In this document: in pieces, positions 17,081 through 24,617 of the stretch
How the letters are laid out: each line of letters starts with the position of its first letter
Numbering within the stretch: position 1 is the stretch's first letter
The notes under the pieces: model-generated
What the model saw: only the letters and a program-made list of their open reading frames with translations
Told to the model about the DNA's origin: nothing
Database searches by the model: none
Program-made: the position numbers and the translations under genes
Assembly (NCBI RefSeq): GCF_036174265.1
Contig: NZ_CP108055.1
Location: 4,960,001-5,024,000 of the forward strand
Length of the DNA stretch: 64,000 bases
From: Streptomyces sp. NBC_00285
Lineage (GTDB): Bacteria; Actinomycetota; Actinomycetes; Streptomycetales; Streptomycetaceae
Reading direction: 5' to 3'

Positions 17081-17986
17081 GTGACCCGGGAAGTGAAGGA
17101 AATTTTCGGAAACGCGCTCGCCGCGAAGGTGCGCACGCTGGGTCCGTCCATGACCCGCTCCATGCAGCGGGTCGCGGAGGCCGTGGCGAAGGACCCCGCG
17201 GGGTGCGCCGTGCTCACCGTCACCGGCCTGGCGGAACTGACCGGGACGAGCGAGGCGACCGTCGTACGGACGGCCCGGCTGCTGGGCTATCCCGGGTACC
17301 GCGACCTCCGGCTCGCCCTCGCCGGGCTCGCCGCGCAGCAGCAGTCCGGGCGGGCGCCCGCGATCACCACCGACATCGCGGTGGACGATCCCCTCGCCGA
17401 CGTCGTGGCGAAACTCGCGTACGACGAGCAGCAGACCCTCGCGGACACGGCGGCCGGACTGGACGTCGCGCAGCTGGGCGCGGCGGTCGCCGCGACGGCC
17501 TCGGCCCGGCGTATCGACGTGTACGGGGTCGGCGCCTCCGGTCTCGTCGCGCAGGACCTCACGCAGAAGCTGCTGCGGATAGGGCTGATAGCGCAGGCGC
17601 ACAGCGATCCGCACCTGGCCGTGACGAACGCCGTGCAGCTGCGCACGGGGGACGTGGCGATCGCCATCACGCACTCCGGGTCCACGGGGGACGTCATCGA
17701 GCCCCTGCGGGTCGCCTTCGAGCACGGGGCCACGACGGTGGCGATCACCGGCCGGCCGGGCGGTGCGGTGGCCCAGTACGCCGATCATGTGCTGACCACG
17801 TCCACGGCCCGGGAGAGTGAACTGAGGCCGGCGGCGATGTCGTCCCGGACCAGTCAGCTGCTGGTGGTGGACTGTCTGTTCGTGGGCGTGGCGCAGCGGA
17901 CGTACGAGACGGCGGCGCCGGCGCTGGCCGCGTCCTATGAAGCACTGGCGCACCGGCACCGCCGTCAGGCGCCGGGTTCCCGGTAG
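17081..17986 (+). CDS. MurR/RpiR family transcriptional regulator (HTH + SIS)
   Basis: 301 aa. N-terminal HTH_6 domain: SMTRSMQRVAEAVAKDP, LAELTGTSEATVVRTARLLGYPGYRDLRLAL. C-terminal SIS phosphosugar-binding domain: RIDVYGVGASGLVAQDLTQKL, DVAIAITHSGSTGDVIEPLRVAFEHGATTVAIT. It lies 31 bp ahead of murQ in the same direction, which makes N-acetylmuramic acid 6-phosphate the likely inducer. GTG at 17081 is selected because of the leaderless promoter directly in front and VTREVKEIFG as a typical beginning. Probably autoregulated through the AT-rich inverted repeat overlapping its -10. Confidence 0.85.
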   Translation: MTREVKEIFGNALAAKVRTLGPSMTRSMQRVAEAVAKDPAGCAVLTVTGLAELTGTSEATVVRTARLLGYPGYRDLRLALAGLAAQQQSGRAPAITTDIAVDDPLADVVAKLAYDEQQTLADTAAGLDVAQLGAAVAATASARRIDVYGVGASGLVAQDLTQKLLRIGLIAQAHSDPHLAVTNAVQLRTGDVAIAITHSGSTGDVIEPLRVAFEHGATTVAITGRPGGAVAQYADHVLTTSTARESELRPAAMSSRTSQLLVVDCLFVGVAQRTYETAAPALAASYEALAHRHRRQAPGSR

Positions 17987-18017
17987 AAGTCAGTCCCGAA
18001 GAAAGAGCCGCTCCTCC

Positions 18018-18953
18018 ATGACCTTCCCCTCCGGCCCCCGTGATCTGCAAGCCCAGTTGGAGAGCCTGACCACCGAGGCCTTCCGGCCCGAGCTCGCCGA
18101 TGTCGACCGGTTGCCGACCCTCGACATCGCCCGGCTGATGAACGGCGAGGACGCCACCGTCCCCGTGGCCGTCGCGCGGCGGCTGCCCGAGATCGCCGCC
18201 GCCATCGACGCCGTCGCCGACCGCATGGCCCGCGGCGGGCGGCTGATCTACGCCGGTGCCGGTACCGCCGGTCGGCTCGGGGTGCTGGACGCCTCCGAGT
18301 GCCCGCCGACCTTCAACACCGACCCCGCGCAGGTCGTGGGAGTGATCGCGGGCGGCCCCGAGGCCATGGTCACCTCGGTCGAAGGGGCCGAGGACTCCGC
18401 GGAACTGGCGCGGGCCGACCTGGACGCGCTCGCGGTGAGCGCCGTGGACAGCGTGGTCGGGGTGTCCGCGTCGGGTCGTACCCCCTATGCCGTGGGGGCG
18501 GTCGAACATGCCCGCGCACGGGGGGCGTTGACCGTCGGCCTGTCCTGCAACGCCGACAGCGCGCTGGCCGCGGCCGCCGATCACGGCATCGAGGTGGTCG
18601 TGGGCCCCGAACTGCTCACCGGCTCGACCCGGCTCAAGGCCGGTACCGCCCAGAAGCTCGTCCTCAACATGCTGTCGACGATCACGATGATCCGCCTCGG
18701 CAAGACCTACGGGAACCTGATGGTCGACGTACGCGCCTCGAACGAGAAACTGCGCGCCCGGTCCCGCCGCATCGTCGCTCTCGCCACCGGTGCCGACGAC
18801 GAGGAGGTCGAGCGCGCTCTGGCCGCCACCGGCGGCGAGGTGAAGAACGCGATCCTGACCATTCTGGCCGACGTCGACGGCCAGATGGCCGCCCGCCTCC
18901 TTCAGGAGACGGGCGGCCATCTGCGGGCCGCGCTGGCGGCCACCACTCAGTGA
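18018..18953 (+). CDS. murQ: N-acetylmuramic acid 6-phosphate etherase
   Basis: 311 aa cytoplasmic enzyme that cleaves the lactyl ether of MurNAc 6-phosphate to GlcNAc 6-phosphate and D-lactate during cell-wall recycling. Seen: LIYAGAGTAGRLGVLDASECPPTF with the catalytic Glu of DASECPPTF, GGPEAMVTSVEGAEDS, VVGVSASGRTPYAVGAV (SIS phosphosugar loop), LLTGSTRLKAGTAQKLVLNM and KTYGNLMVDV. Length fits MurQ (about 300 aa). ATG at 18018. Co-transcribed with the regulator ahead. Product GlcNAc 6-P feeds NagA, encoded 22 kb further on. Confidence 0.93.
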   Translation: MTFPSGPRDLQAQLESLTTEAFRPELADVDRLPTLDIARLMNGEDATVPVAVARRLPEIAAAIDAVADRMARGGRLIYAGAGTAGRLGVLDASECPPTFNTDPAQVVGVIAGGPEAMVTSVEGAEDSAELARADLDALAVSAVDSVVGVSASGRTPYAVGAVEHARARGALTVGLSCNADSALAAAADHGIEVVVGPELLTGSTRLKAGTAQKLVLNMLSTITMIRLGKTYGNLMVDVRASNEKLRARSRRIVALATGADDEEVERALAATGGEVKNAILTILADVDGQMAARLLQETGGHLRAALAATTQ

Positions 18954-18961
18954 CGAGGGTG

Positions 18962-19792
18962 CTAGCCCACGCTCACCGAGTACGCGCTGGTGCTCAGCTT
19001 GCCCTTGCCGGTGAAGACCTCGGTGCCCGCCTCGACGCTCGTCAGGTACGAGGTGTTCGCCATCAGCCGCTTCTGCACCAGGGTGTTGGCGAGCGCGGTG
19101 AGGTCGGTCGTCGCACTGTTGGTGTTGGCGACGCGGACGAACGAGTAGACGTTCCAGCTGCTGGTGACCTTGCCGCTGCTGTCCTTGTTGGTGATCTTGC
19201 CGACGTAGAGGTCCCAGGTGGAACCGGCGGCGGTGACCCGCTCGCGCTTCGTGCCCAGGGGGCCGGCGCCGTTCTGGTGGTTGAGCCAGACCATCATCTC
19301 GTCGTGGGGCTGGTCCTGCCAGTCCGGGTTGGACTTGGTGTGGAACCACACGTCGTAGGCGACGTTCATGACCGTGGGCGTGTTCTGGGTGATGTTGAAC
19401 GCCCAGGAACTGGTCACCTTGCGGCCGCTGTTGAGGCGGACGGGCAGCTTGGTGTTGTTCTGCTTCCAGCCCCAGTGCCAGCCCAGCACGATGCTCCCGT
19501 AGGCCTTCACACTGGTCTTGTCGCCCGTCCAGTCGAAGGACGTCTCCCAGTTGGCCTTGCCGCTGCGGTAGGAGTTGAGCCAGGTGCACTGCTTGCCGGT
19601 GGCGTTCTTGGCGCCCCAGACGTTGTTGTTGAGGTAGTACGGCGGAATGCTGACGGTGTTGAACGCCGTGCAGTTGTCCTTGGCCACGGCAGGCGCGGGG
19701 GCCGGGGCGGGGGCGGCCGTCGCCATCTGGGAGGCCAGCAGCAGAGGCGCCGCCGCGAGAGCGGTCACCAGGAGTTTCCGGCGATGGTTCAT
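18962..19792 (-). CDS. Secreted GH12 endoglucanase/xyloglucanase-like protein
   Basis: 276 aa extracellular beta-glucanase. Signal peptide MNHRRKLLVTALAAAPLLLA with AxA cleavage near 28. GH12 features: DNCTAFNTVSIPPYYLNNNVWG, TWLNSYRSG, HDEMMVWLNHQNGAGPLG (first catalytic Glu in DEMMVWL), TWDLYVGKI, WNVYSFVRV, and SVEAGTEVFTGKGKL (second catalytic Glu). No carbohydrate-binding module. ATG at 19792 with the signal peptide. It follows the PL3 pectate lyase by 11 bp on the same strand, so both are probably expressed together for plant cell-wall breakdown. Confidence 0.85.
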   Translation of the reverse strand: MNHRRKLLVTALAAAPLLLASQMATAAPAPAPAPAVAKDNCTAFNTVSIPPYYLNNNVWGAKNATGKQCTWLNSYRSGKANWETSFDWTGDKTSVKAYGSIVLGWHWGWKQNNTKLPVRLNSGRKVTSSWAFNITQNTPTVMNVAYDVWFHTKSNPDWQDQPHDEMMVWLNHQNGAGPLGTKRERVTAAGSTWDLYVGKITNKDSSGKVTSSWNVYSFVRVANTNSATTDLTALANTLVQKRLMANTSYLTSVEAGTEVFTGKGKLSTSAYSVSVG

Positions 19793-19803
19793 GGGGCGGT
19801 TCC

Positions 19804-20649
19804 TTACCTGTAGGTGACGTCCGTGGACTTGTAGATGCAGTTCCGGCCGTCCGGCCCTGACCCGGTCTTCGTCGGCTCGCCGGAGGTCGTGCCGCGGAAC
19901 TTCTGGCAGACCACGATCTTGCGGGCGGAGTCGCCGACGACGGTGATCCGTGACAGGCGCGCGGTGTCCCCGTACGGCGTGGCGTTGATGCCGACGACGT
20001 CGAGGCCGGGCGCCTTGACGGTGACGTTGTCCACCACGACGTGGCGGGTGTACTGCGTCCGGCAGACGCCGCAGGAGCGGTAGAGCTTGCCGAAGTCGGA
20101 CACCTCGAAGTTGCGGATGACGAACGTGCCCGGCCCGTTGTGCTGGAACACCTTGTCCGCGGCCTTGCGGGCACCGCCTCCGTCGACGGTCATCGTCTGG
20201 TTGGCGCGGGTGCCCTTGAAGGTGGCCGCGTCCTCGCCGACGTCCTCCCACCACACGTTCTTGAGCGTGCAGGTGCCGCGGCAGTGGATACCGTCGGCGG
20301 CCGGGGAACCGATGATCACGTTGGAGACCGTGGCGCCGTCGGCCAGCTCCAGGATCGGGTCCTGGCCCTCGACCTGACCGCTGCCGCCGAGGGCGCCGGT
20401 GCCGACGAAGCGGGTGAAGTCGAAGTTCTTGTTGCCGCTGACCGGCTTGGTCGTGGAGACCTTCTCGACGCGCTTGGCGGTGGGCCAGACTGCGGCCGGT
20501 CGCGCCTGCGCGGACCGCGACGACACGGTCGTCGAGGCCGTCGACGACCCGGTGGCCGCGGACGCGCCCGCGGTCAGGGGTGTGGTGCTCAGTACGGCGG
20601 TGGCGGCCAGGGCGATGCCCGCGGCGCGCAGCGAACGGATCCGGATCAT
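19804..20649 (-). CDS. Secreted pectate lyase, PL3 family
   Basis: 281 aa. Signal peptide (SLRAAGIALAATAVLSTTPL, cleavage near ASA), Ser/Thr-rich linker to about 58, then a right-handed beta-helix PL3 domain: GQVEGQDPILELADGATVSN, IIGSPAADGIHCRGTCTLKN, VWWEDVGEDAATFKG, FQHNGPGTFVIRNFEVSDFG, RSCGVCRTQYTRHVVVDN. Cleaves polygalacturonate in a Ca-dependent beta-elimination (family knowledge). Start ATG 20649 overlaps by 4 bp the stop of a tiny upstream gene. Partner of the GH12 gene downstream. Confidence 0.87.
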   Translation of the reverse strand: MIRIRSLRAAGIALAATAVLSTTPLTAGASAATGSSTASTTVSSRSAQARPAAVWPTAKRVEKVSTTKPVSGNKNFDFTRFVGTGALGGSGQVEGQDPILELADGATVSNVIIGSPAADGIHCRGTCTLKNVWWEDVGEDAATFKGTRANQTMTVDGGGARKAADKVFQHNGPGTFVIRNFEVSDFGKLYRSCGVCRTQYTRHVVVDNVTVKAPGLDVVGINATPYGDTARLSRITVVGDSARKIVVCQKFRGTTSGEPTKTGSGPDGRNCIYKSTDVTYR

Positions 20650-20792
20650 GCGGCCGTCACCGCCGACGGGCGTGCCCGGTGCGGCCGGGACTGTGCCTGT
20701 GCCTGTGCCTGTGCCGCGGTGGGCGACAGGGGCACCAGCGCCGTGGCCGCGAGTGCGGTCAGCGGCGCGAGCGTGCGTGTTCGGATGGTCAT
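20646..20792 (-). CDS. Signal-peptide-like leader ORF coupled to the pectate lyase gene
   Basis: 48 aa: MTIRTRTLAPLTALAATALV is a convincing signal peptide, followed by an Ala-Gln repeat (AQAQAQAQ) and a short basic tail; then the stop overlaps the pectate lyase ATG (ATGA). There is no mature domain. The Ala-Gln part is encoded by tandem repeats of a 6-bp CCTGTG-type unit (plus strand 20693-20716). It may be a regulatory leader that couples translation, or the remnant N-terminus of another secreted protein. Coding is not certain. Confidence 0.4.
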   Translation of the reverse strand: MTIRTRTLAPLTALAATALVPLSPTAAQAQAQAQSRPHRARPSAVTAA

Positions 20793-20859
20793 GAACGCAT
20801 CTTCACCAAATGCACTGAAATTCCGCATTTCGGACGGAGCGAATGATGATCGCTCTGCG

Positions 20860-21534
20860 TCACCGCCGGACCGTCAAGGACCCTTCGGCCGACCAGACCA
20901 GGGTGTAGCGCCAGAAGAGACGGCGCCGCAGCCGGACCCCGGGCAGCACCCGGCCGGCCTCCCGGACCACCTCCGTGTACGGCACGTCGGGCTGCCGGGT
21001 CACGGCGGTCATCGCGACGGGAAGCGACGCCTTCCGACCCCGGTGCTTGAGCCACCCGGTGACCGCGTTGAGCGGGACGGAGGCCAGGCCGAGCAACTGC
21101 TGGACACGGGTGTCCTCCTGGGCCACACCCACGATCACCAGGGTTCCGCCGGGGGCCAGTTGACGACGGAAGCGGGCGAGGGCCCCGGCCAGGGGGAGGT
21201 GGTGGAGCACGGCGACGCAGGTGATGACGTCGTAGGGGCCTTCGTCGTACGACAGCGCGTCCGCAACGGAGTAGGTGACGGGGAGGCCGGGGTCCGTCAA
21301 CTCCCGTGCCTCGCCGATGATCCGCTCGTCGCTGTCGATGCCGTGCACGTGTGTCGCGCGGGTCGCCAGCAGCCGGACGAGATCTCCCGAACCGCAGCCG
21401 ACGTCGAGGGCCCGGCCGAAGCGCGAGGGCAACTGCCGCAGCAGCCACGGGTGGAAGTGGGCGTTGTGGGACCAGGGGTGGGCGTCGTTGAAGGCCTGGA
21501 GAGCGGCGAGGACGCGGGGCGTGAGAAGGCGCAT
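20860..21534 (-). CDS. Class I SAM-dependent methyltransferase
   Basis: 224 aa. Motif I ALDVGCGSGDLVRLL, motif post-I HVHGIDSDERIIGEA, YDVITCVAVLHHLPL (motif II region) and LAPGGTLVIVGVAQED (motif III) define a Rossmann methyltransferase of the Methyltransf_11/25 type. Start ATG 21534 (MRLLTPRVL); an in-frame ATG at 21543 would add three residues. The C-terminal part (VPYTEVVREAGRVLPGVRLRRRLFWRYTLVW) is typical of small-molecule methyltransferases. Substrate unknown. Follows the small gene 21545-21937 closely on the same strand. Confidence 0.8.
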   Translation of the reverse strand: MRLLTPRVLAALQAFNDAHPWSHNAHFHPWLLRQLPSRFGRALDVGCGSGDLVRLLATRATHVHGIDSDERIIGEARELTDPGLPVTYSVADALSYDEGPYDVITCVAVLHHLPLAGALARFRRQLAPGGTLVIVGVAQEDTRVQQLLGLASVPLNAVTGWLKHRGRKASLPVAMTAVTRQPDVPYTEVVREAGRVLPGVRLRRRLFWRYTLVWSAEGSLTVRR

Positions 21535-21544
21535 GGGGCCCATT

Positions 21545-21937
21545 TCAACAGGGCATGCGCCCCTCCCTGTTGACCTTGCGCACCCTCGCCCGCAGCACGT
21601 CGGCCTGCGGCGCGGCCCCGAGGGACTGCGGCGGACAGTCCCACTCCCGGCCGCCACCGAGCGGCCTGAGCTGCACCCTTCCGCCGAGGTGCCCCATCAC
21701 CTCCCCCACCCGTCCGTCCCGCACATCGACGGCGTACGAACCCACCGGCGGCCTCTCCCCCCGCAGTACCGACGCCAGCCGCTCCGCCGTACGTACGTTG
21801 CAGCGCCCCAGGTCGACCAGCGGGAAGGGCTCGTCACCGGCCCCGGTGAGCGGGTCCACGGCGAGGGACGGCAGCACGACCCCGACGCCGACGAGGGCCT
21901 CCCGCAGGGACTCCAGGACTTCTTCGGTCGACCGCAC
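21545..21937 (-). CDS. Hypothetical conserved-type protein beside an XRE/DUF397 locus
   Basis: 130 aa. VRSTEEVLESLREALVGVGVVLPSLAVDPLTGAGDEPFPLVDLGRCNVRT at the start and VGSYAVDVRDGRVGEVMGHLGGRVQLRPLGGGREWDCPP in the middle; the second looks like a small beta domain. GTG at 21937 is preceded by GGAGGA 5 bp upstream, which decides the start. Divergent from the XRE regulator at 22053 and 10 bp from the methyltransferase gene behind it, with which it may form an operon. Function unknown. Confidence 0.7.
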   Translation of the reverse strand: MRSTEEVLESLREALVGVGVVLPSLAVDPLTGAGDEPFPLVDLGRCNVRTAERLASVLRGERPPVGSYAVDVRDGRVGEVMGHLGGRVQLRPLGGGREWDCPPQSLGAAPQADVLRARVRKVNREGRMPC

Positions 21938-22052
21938 GCTTCCTCCATCGGCACGCTGGGTTGGTGATTCACGACACAGCGTGGCGGTCACGGCTCTAAC
22001 CTGGCCAGACAGAGCATCCCAACAACCTCAGCTGGTGGATCGGGAGTCACGC

Positions 22053-22892
22053 ATGGCAGGACCGAAGGATCTGGACCCGTCATCGTCACCGAGGGCGCTG
22101 CTGGGCGCGGAGTTGCGTCACGCGCGGGAGAAGGCGGGCCTGAGCCAGGAGGAGTTGGGGCAACGGCTGTTCGTGAGCGGGTCGTTCGTGGGGCAGCTGG
22201 AGGCGGGGACGCGGAGGATGCAACCGGATGTCGCGCGACAGCTGGACGAGGTGCTCGGGACGGAGGACTTCTTCCAGCGGAACTGTGGGGCGGCGGCGAA
22301 GTCGAAGTATCCCGAGCACTTCGCGGAAGCGGCGGAGGCAGAGGCCGGGGCAACGGAGATCAGGGAATATGTGCAGCTCCTGATCCCCGGGCTGCTCCAG
22401 ACGCCCGCGTACGCACGGGCCGTGTGCCGCGCGTATCAGCCGACAGCCAACGAAGAGGGGATCGAAGAGTTGGTGGCAGCCCGGGTGGAGCGCGCCCGGG
22501 TCCTCGACGATCCAACAGCGCCTCTGTTGTGGGCGGTAATTGACGAGGCGGCGCTGCGTCGGGCGGTGGGCGGGCGCGAGGTGATGGCGGAGGCGCTGCG
22601 CCACCTCGCCGGGCTGGCCCGGCGCGGTCGGGCCATCGTGCAGGTGCTCCCTTTCGAGGCGGGAGCACACGCCGCGATGGAAGGCTCCCTCAAGTTGATG
22701 GATTTCGAGGACGCACCTCCACTGGTCTACTTCGAGGGCGTCGGCACTGGTCGGCTGGAGGACGATCCGGCCATCATCAAACACCAGCGCTTCACCTATC
22801 AGCTCCTCACTGCCTACGCCCTCTCCCCGCAGAACTCCCTGGCTCTCATCGAAGCGATGGCGCAGGATTACGCCCATGAGGAACACCCCTGA
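22053..22892 (+). CDS. XRE-family HTH regulator with DUF5753 domain
   Basis: 279 aa. HTH: LGAELRHAREKAGLSQEELGQRLFVSGSFVGQLEAGTRRM (about 17-58). C-terminal DUF5753: YVQLLIPGLLQTPAYARAV, ERARVLDDPTAPLLWAVIDEAALRR, IVQVLPFEAGAHAAMEGSLKLMDF, PLVYFEGVGTGRLEDDP. This is the WhiJ-like class abundant in Streptomyces, usually paired with a DUF397 protein. ATG at 22053, GGGAG 8 bp upstream. Overlaps the DUF397 gene by 17 bp. Confidence 0.88.
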   Translation: MAGPKDLDPSSSPRALLGAELRHAREKAGLSQEELGQRLFVSGSFVGQLEAGTRRMQPDVARQLDEVLGTEDFFQRNCGAAAKSKYPEHFAEAAEAEAGATEIREYVQLLIPGLLQTPAYARAVCRAYQPTANEEGIEELVAARVERARVLDDPTAPLLWAVIDEAALRRAVGGREVMAEALRHLAGLARRGRAIVQVLPFEAGAHAAMEGSLKLMDFEDAPPLVYFEGVGTGRLEDDPAIIKHQRFTYQLLTAYALSPQNSLALIEAMAQDYAHEEHP

Positions 22893-23076
22893 GGCCTGGC
22901 GCAAGTCCAGCTACAGCGGCGGCAGCGGCGGCAACTGCCTCGAAGTGGCCGTAGGCCACCCCACCGCCGTTCCCGTCCGTGACTCCAAGAACCCCCGAGG
23001 CCCGAAGCTCATGCTCCGGCCGGAGGCATGGTCGGCGTTCGTACAAGCCGTCGCGGCCCAAGAGGTCAGGACCTGA
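22876..23076 (+). CDS. DUF397 protein (partner of the XRE regulator)
   Basis: 66 aa. WRKSSYSGGSGGNCLEVAV, VPVRDSKNPRGPKLMLRPEAWSAFV are the two DUF397 signatures (KSSYS..GNCVEVA, VRDSK). Start ATG 22876 lies inside the end of the regulator gene (17-bp overlap). Known: DUF397 proteins act with their neighbouring XRE regulators in developmental or anti-repressor roles in Streptomyces; molecular function largely unknown. Confidence 0.88.
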   Translation: MRNTPEAWRKSSYSGGSGGNCLEVAVGHPTAVPVRDSKNPRGPKLMLRPEAWSAFVQAVAAQEVRT

Positions 23077-23136
23077 CCTATATGCCTCCTAGCGTGTGGC
23101 CTGTCGACGGCATCGCAATCCACGGAGGGCCACACC

Positions 23137-23673
23137 ATGACCACTGCCACGAAGACCACCCTGCCCACAGGCGAGCGCGCCGACCTGCTGGAGGCGCTGG
23201 CCAAGCAGCGGCACTTCTTGCGCTTCACCACCCGTGACCTCACCGACGAGCAGGCCGGGCAGCGGACCACCGTCAGCGAACTGTGTCTCGGCGGCCTGAT
23301 CAAGCACGTCACGTCGGTGGAACGAAACTGGGTGCGCTTCATTCAGGACGGGCCGTCGTCGATGGGCGACTTCACCGCCATGACCGAGGACGACTGGGCC
23401 CGGCGGGCGGACGAGTTCCGGATGCTGCCCGGCGAGACCCTGGCCGGCGTGCTGGCCGCCTACGCGGAGACGGCCGACCGGACGGACGAACTGGTCGCCG
23501 CTCTGCCCGACCTGGACGCCGCCCACCCGCTGCCCAAGGCCCCGTGGTTCGAGGGCGGAGCGAAGTGGTCGGCCCGCAGGGTGCTGCTGCACATCGTCGC
23601 CGAGACCGCCCAGCACGCCGGCCACGCCGACATCGTCCGGGAGGCCCTGGACGGCGCCAAGAGCATGGGCTGA
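23137..23673 (+). CDS. DinB-family (DUF664-like) four-helix protein
   Basis: 178 aa. LLEALAKQRHFLRFTTRDLTDEQA, VSELCLGGLIKHVTSVERNWVRF and VLLHIVAETAQHAGHADIVREALDG carry the three His positions of DinB_2/DUF664 metal-binding bundles (H in IKHVTSVE, and H/H in LLHIVAETAQHAGH). Probably a thiol-dependent transferase or hydrolase; substrate unknown. ATG 23137 after CACACC. The first gene of a short accessory stretch that continues with a broken HTH gene and a toxin-antitoxin remnant. Confidence 0.82.
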   Translation: MTTATKTTLPTGERADLLEALAKQRHFLRFTTRDLTDEQAGQRTTVSELCLGGLIKHVTSVERNWVRFIQDGPSSMGDFTAMTEDDWARRADEFRMLPGETLAGVLAAYAETADRTDELVAALPDLDAAHPLPKAPWFEGGAKWSARRVLLHIVAETAQHAGHADIVREALDGAKSMG

Positions 23674-23682
23674 CCCACCGAC

Positions 23683-23996
23683 CGGCCGCGAAGCCGCCAT
23701 CGCCGCGTACATCGACCGCCTGTCCGAGGGCGCCGACATCTCCGTAAAGACGCTGGCCAAGCAGCTGCCGTACGGCCAGTGCGCTCTCGGCACCGCGCTC
23801 AACCGCCTCCAACAGGCGGGCCACTTGCGCCGGGGGCCGCCCGGAGGCCCTGCCAGGAGGCGTGTGCAAGGGCTGCCAGGGCGGACGCACTCCCGCGCGC
23901 CCCGCCACGCTCCCGCCCGCCCCCGTGATCCACGCTCTCGCGGACGAGATCAGGGCTGCGATGTCGCTGGAACGAGAAGAGCGGACGTACGCATGA
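23683..23996 (+). pseudogene. Frameshifted helix-turn-helix protein remnant
   Basis: One frame reads GREAAIAAYIDRLSEGADIS, VKTLAKQLPYGQCALGTALNRLQQAGHLRR, a winged-helix segment of the same kind as residues 60-120 of the intact gene at 49672. The start codon and N-terminus are missing (it begins right after the DinB stop) and the continuation is in another frame (ALPGGVCKGCQGGRTP ... MSLEREERTYA, stop at 23994-23996), matching the Cys-pair tail of the intact relative. So it is truncated and carries at least one indel. Confidence 0.5.
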
Positions 23997-24035
23997 TGAC
24001 CGACCCGAACCCGCCGCTGTTGCGGCGGCCAGCCC

Positions 24036-24064
24036 ACACACTCGCAGGTGTGTACAGTTTTCCC
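24036..24064 (+). promoter_or_regulatory. Operator/promoter of the YefM/Phd antitoxin gene
   Basis: Perfect inverted repeat ACACAC-N6-GTGTGT (24036-24053) that runs into TGTACA (24051-24056), the core of YefM operators known from E. coli. TACAGT (24053-24058) fits a -10 box and lies 6 bp before the ATG at 24065, as in leaderless transcripts. No good -35 was found. Confidence 0.55.
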
Positions 24065-24340
24065 ATGGACACGTATCCGCTCGTCGAAGCCCGCAACCAG
24101 CTCGGCCAACTGGTCGGCCGGGTCCGGCACGGACAGGAGCAGATCCTGATCACCGAGTACGGCAAACCCGCCGCGGCGCTCATCCCGATCAGCGAACTGG
24201 AAGAGCTGCAGCGACTGCGTGATGAGGCGGACATCGCCGAGGCGCGCGCTCGTGAGGTCGCGCCGGCCGGCCCGCCGATGTCCCACGACGAGTTCATGGC
24301 ACAGCTGGAGGCGGAAGATCGCCGAGAGGCCGCTTCGTGA
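24065..24340 (+). CDS. Type II antitoxin, Phd/YefM family
   Basis: 91 aa. MDTYPLVEARNQLGQLVGRVRHGQEQILITEYGKPAAALIPISELEEL is the canonical Phd/YefM N-terminal DNA-binding fold (ARNxLxxLL..V..g..iiIT..gkp.AvLi), followed by an acidic toxin-binding tail (EADIAEARAREVAPAGPPMSHDEFMAQLEAED). ATG 24065 fits the leaderless promoter; its stop overlaps the toxin GTG (GTGA). Represses its own promoter through the TGTACA-containing operator (inference from the family). The toxin next door is frameshifted. Confidence 0.88.
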   Translation: MDTYPLVEARNQLGQLVGRVRHGQEQILITEYGKPAAALIPISELEELQRLRDEADIAEARAREVAPAGPPMSHDEFMAQLEAEDRREAAS

Positions 24341-24587
24341 CGTACACGGTGGTGTGGGAGAACCACGCCATGGACGAGTTCCGACGGCTCCGCGCCCTCG
24401 ATCCGGTAGGTGCCAAGGCGACTGCCATGGCAGTACGTGCCCTCGCCGACGATCCCCGTCCCGATGCCGCCCGTGCCCTGGAACCTCCGGCTACCACCGG
24501 CTGCACGTCGGAAGTTGGCGCGTGCTGTACCGGCCGGCCGGACCCACCGTCACCGTGCATGTGCTGAAGGTCGGCCGCAGCAACTGA
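24337..24587 (+). pseudogene. RelE/ParE-family toxin, frameshifted
   Basis: The GTG at 24337 opens a RelE/ParE reading: MTYTVVWENHAMDEFRRLRALDPVGAKATAMAVRALADDPRPD, then at about 24482 the frame changes; the rest of the toxin (SGYHRLHVGSWRVLYRPAGP and TVTVHVLKVGRSN, stop 24585-24587) is in the next frame. Adding one G in the CCCTGGAACC run would restore a full 83-aa toxin with the expected RVLYR and VLKVGRS end. Either a real inactivating deletion or a sequencing error in a G run. Overlaps the antitoxin by 4 bp. Confidence 0.75.
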
Positions 24588-24617
24588 GCCCGGCCCCCGC
24601 GACAACCGGAGCCACCC

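Noticed and set aside
17745..20174. 809-codon minus-strand frame spanning murQ, GH12 and pectate lyase genes
   Set aside because: It covers real genes on both strands in other frames and has no protein-like motifs.
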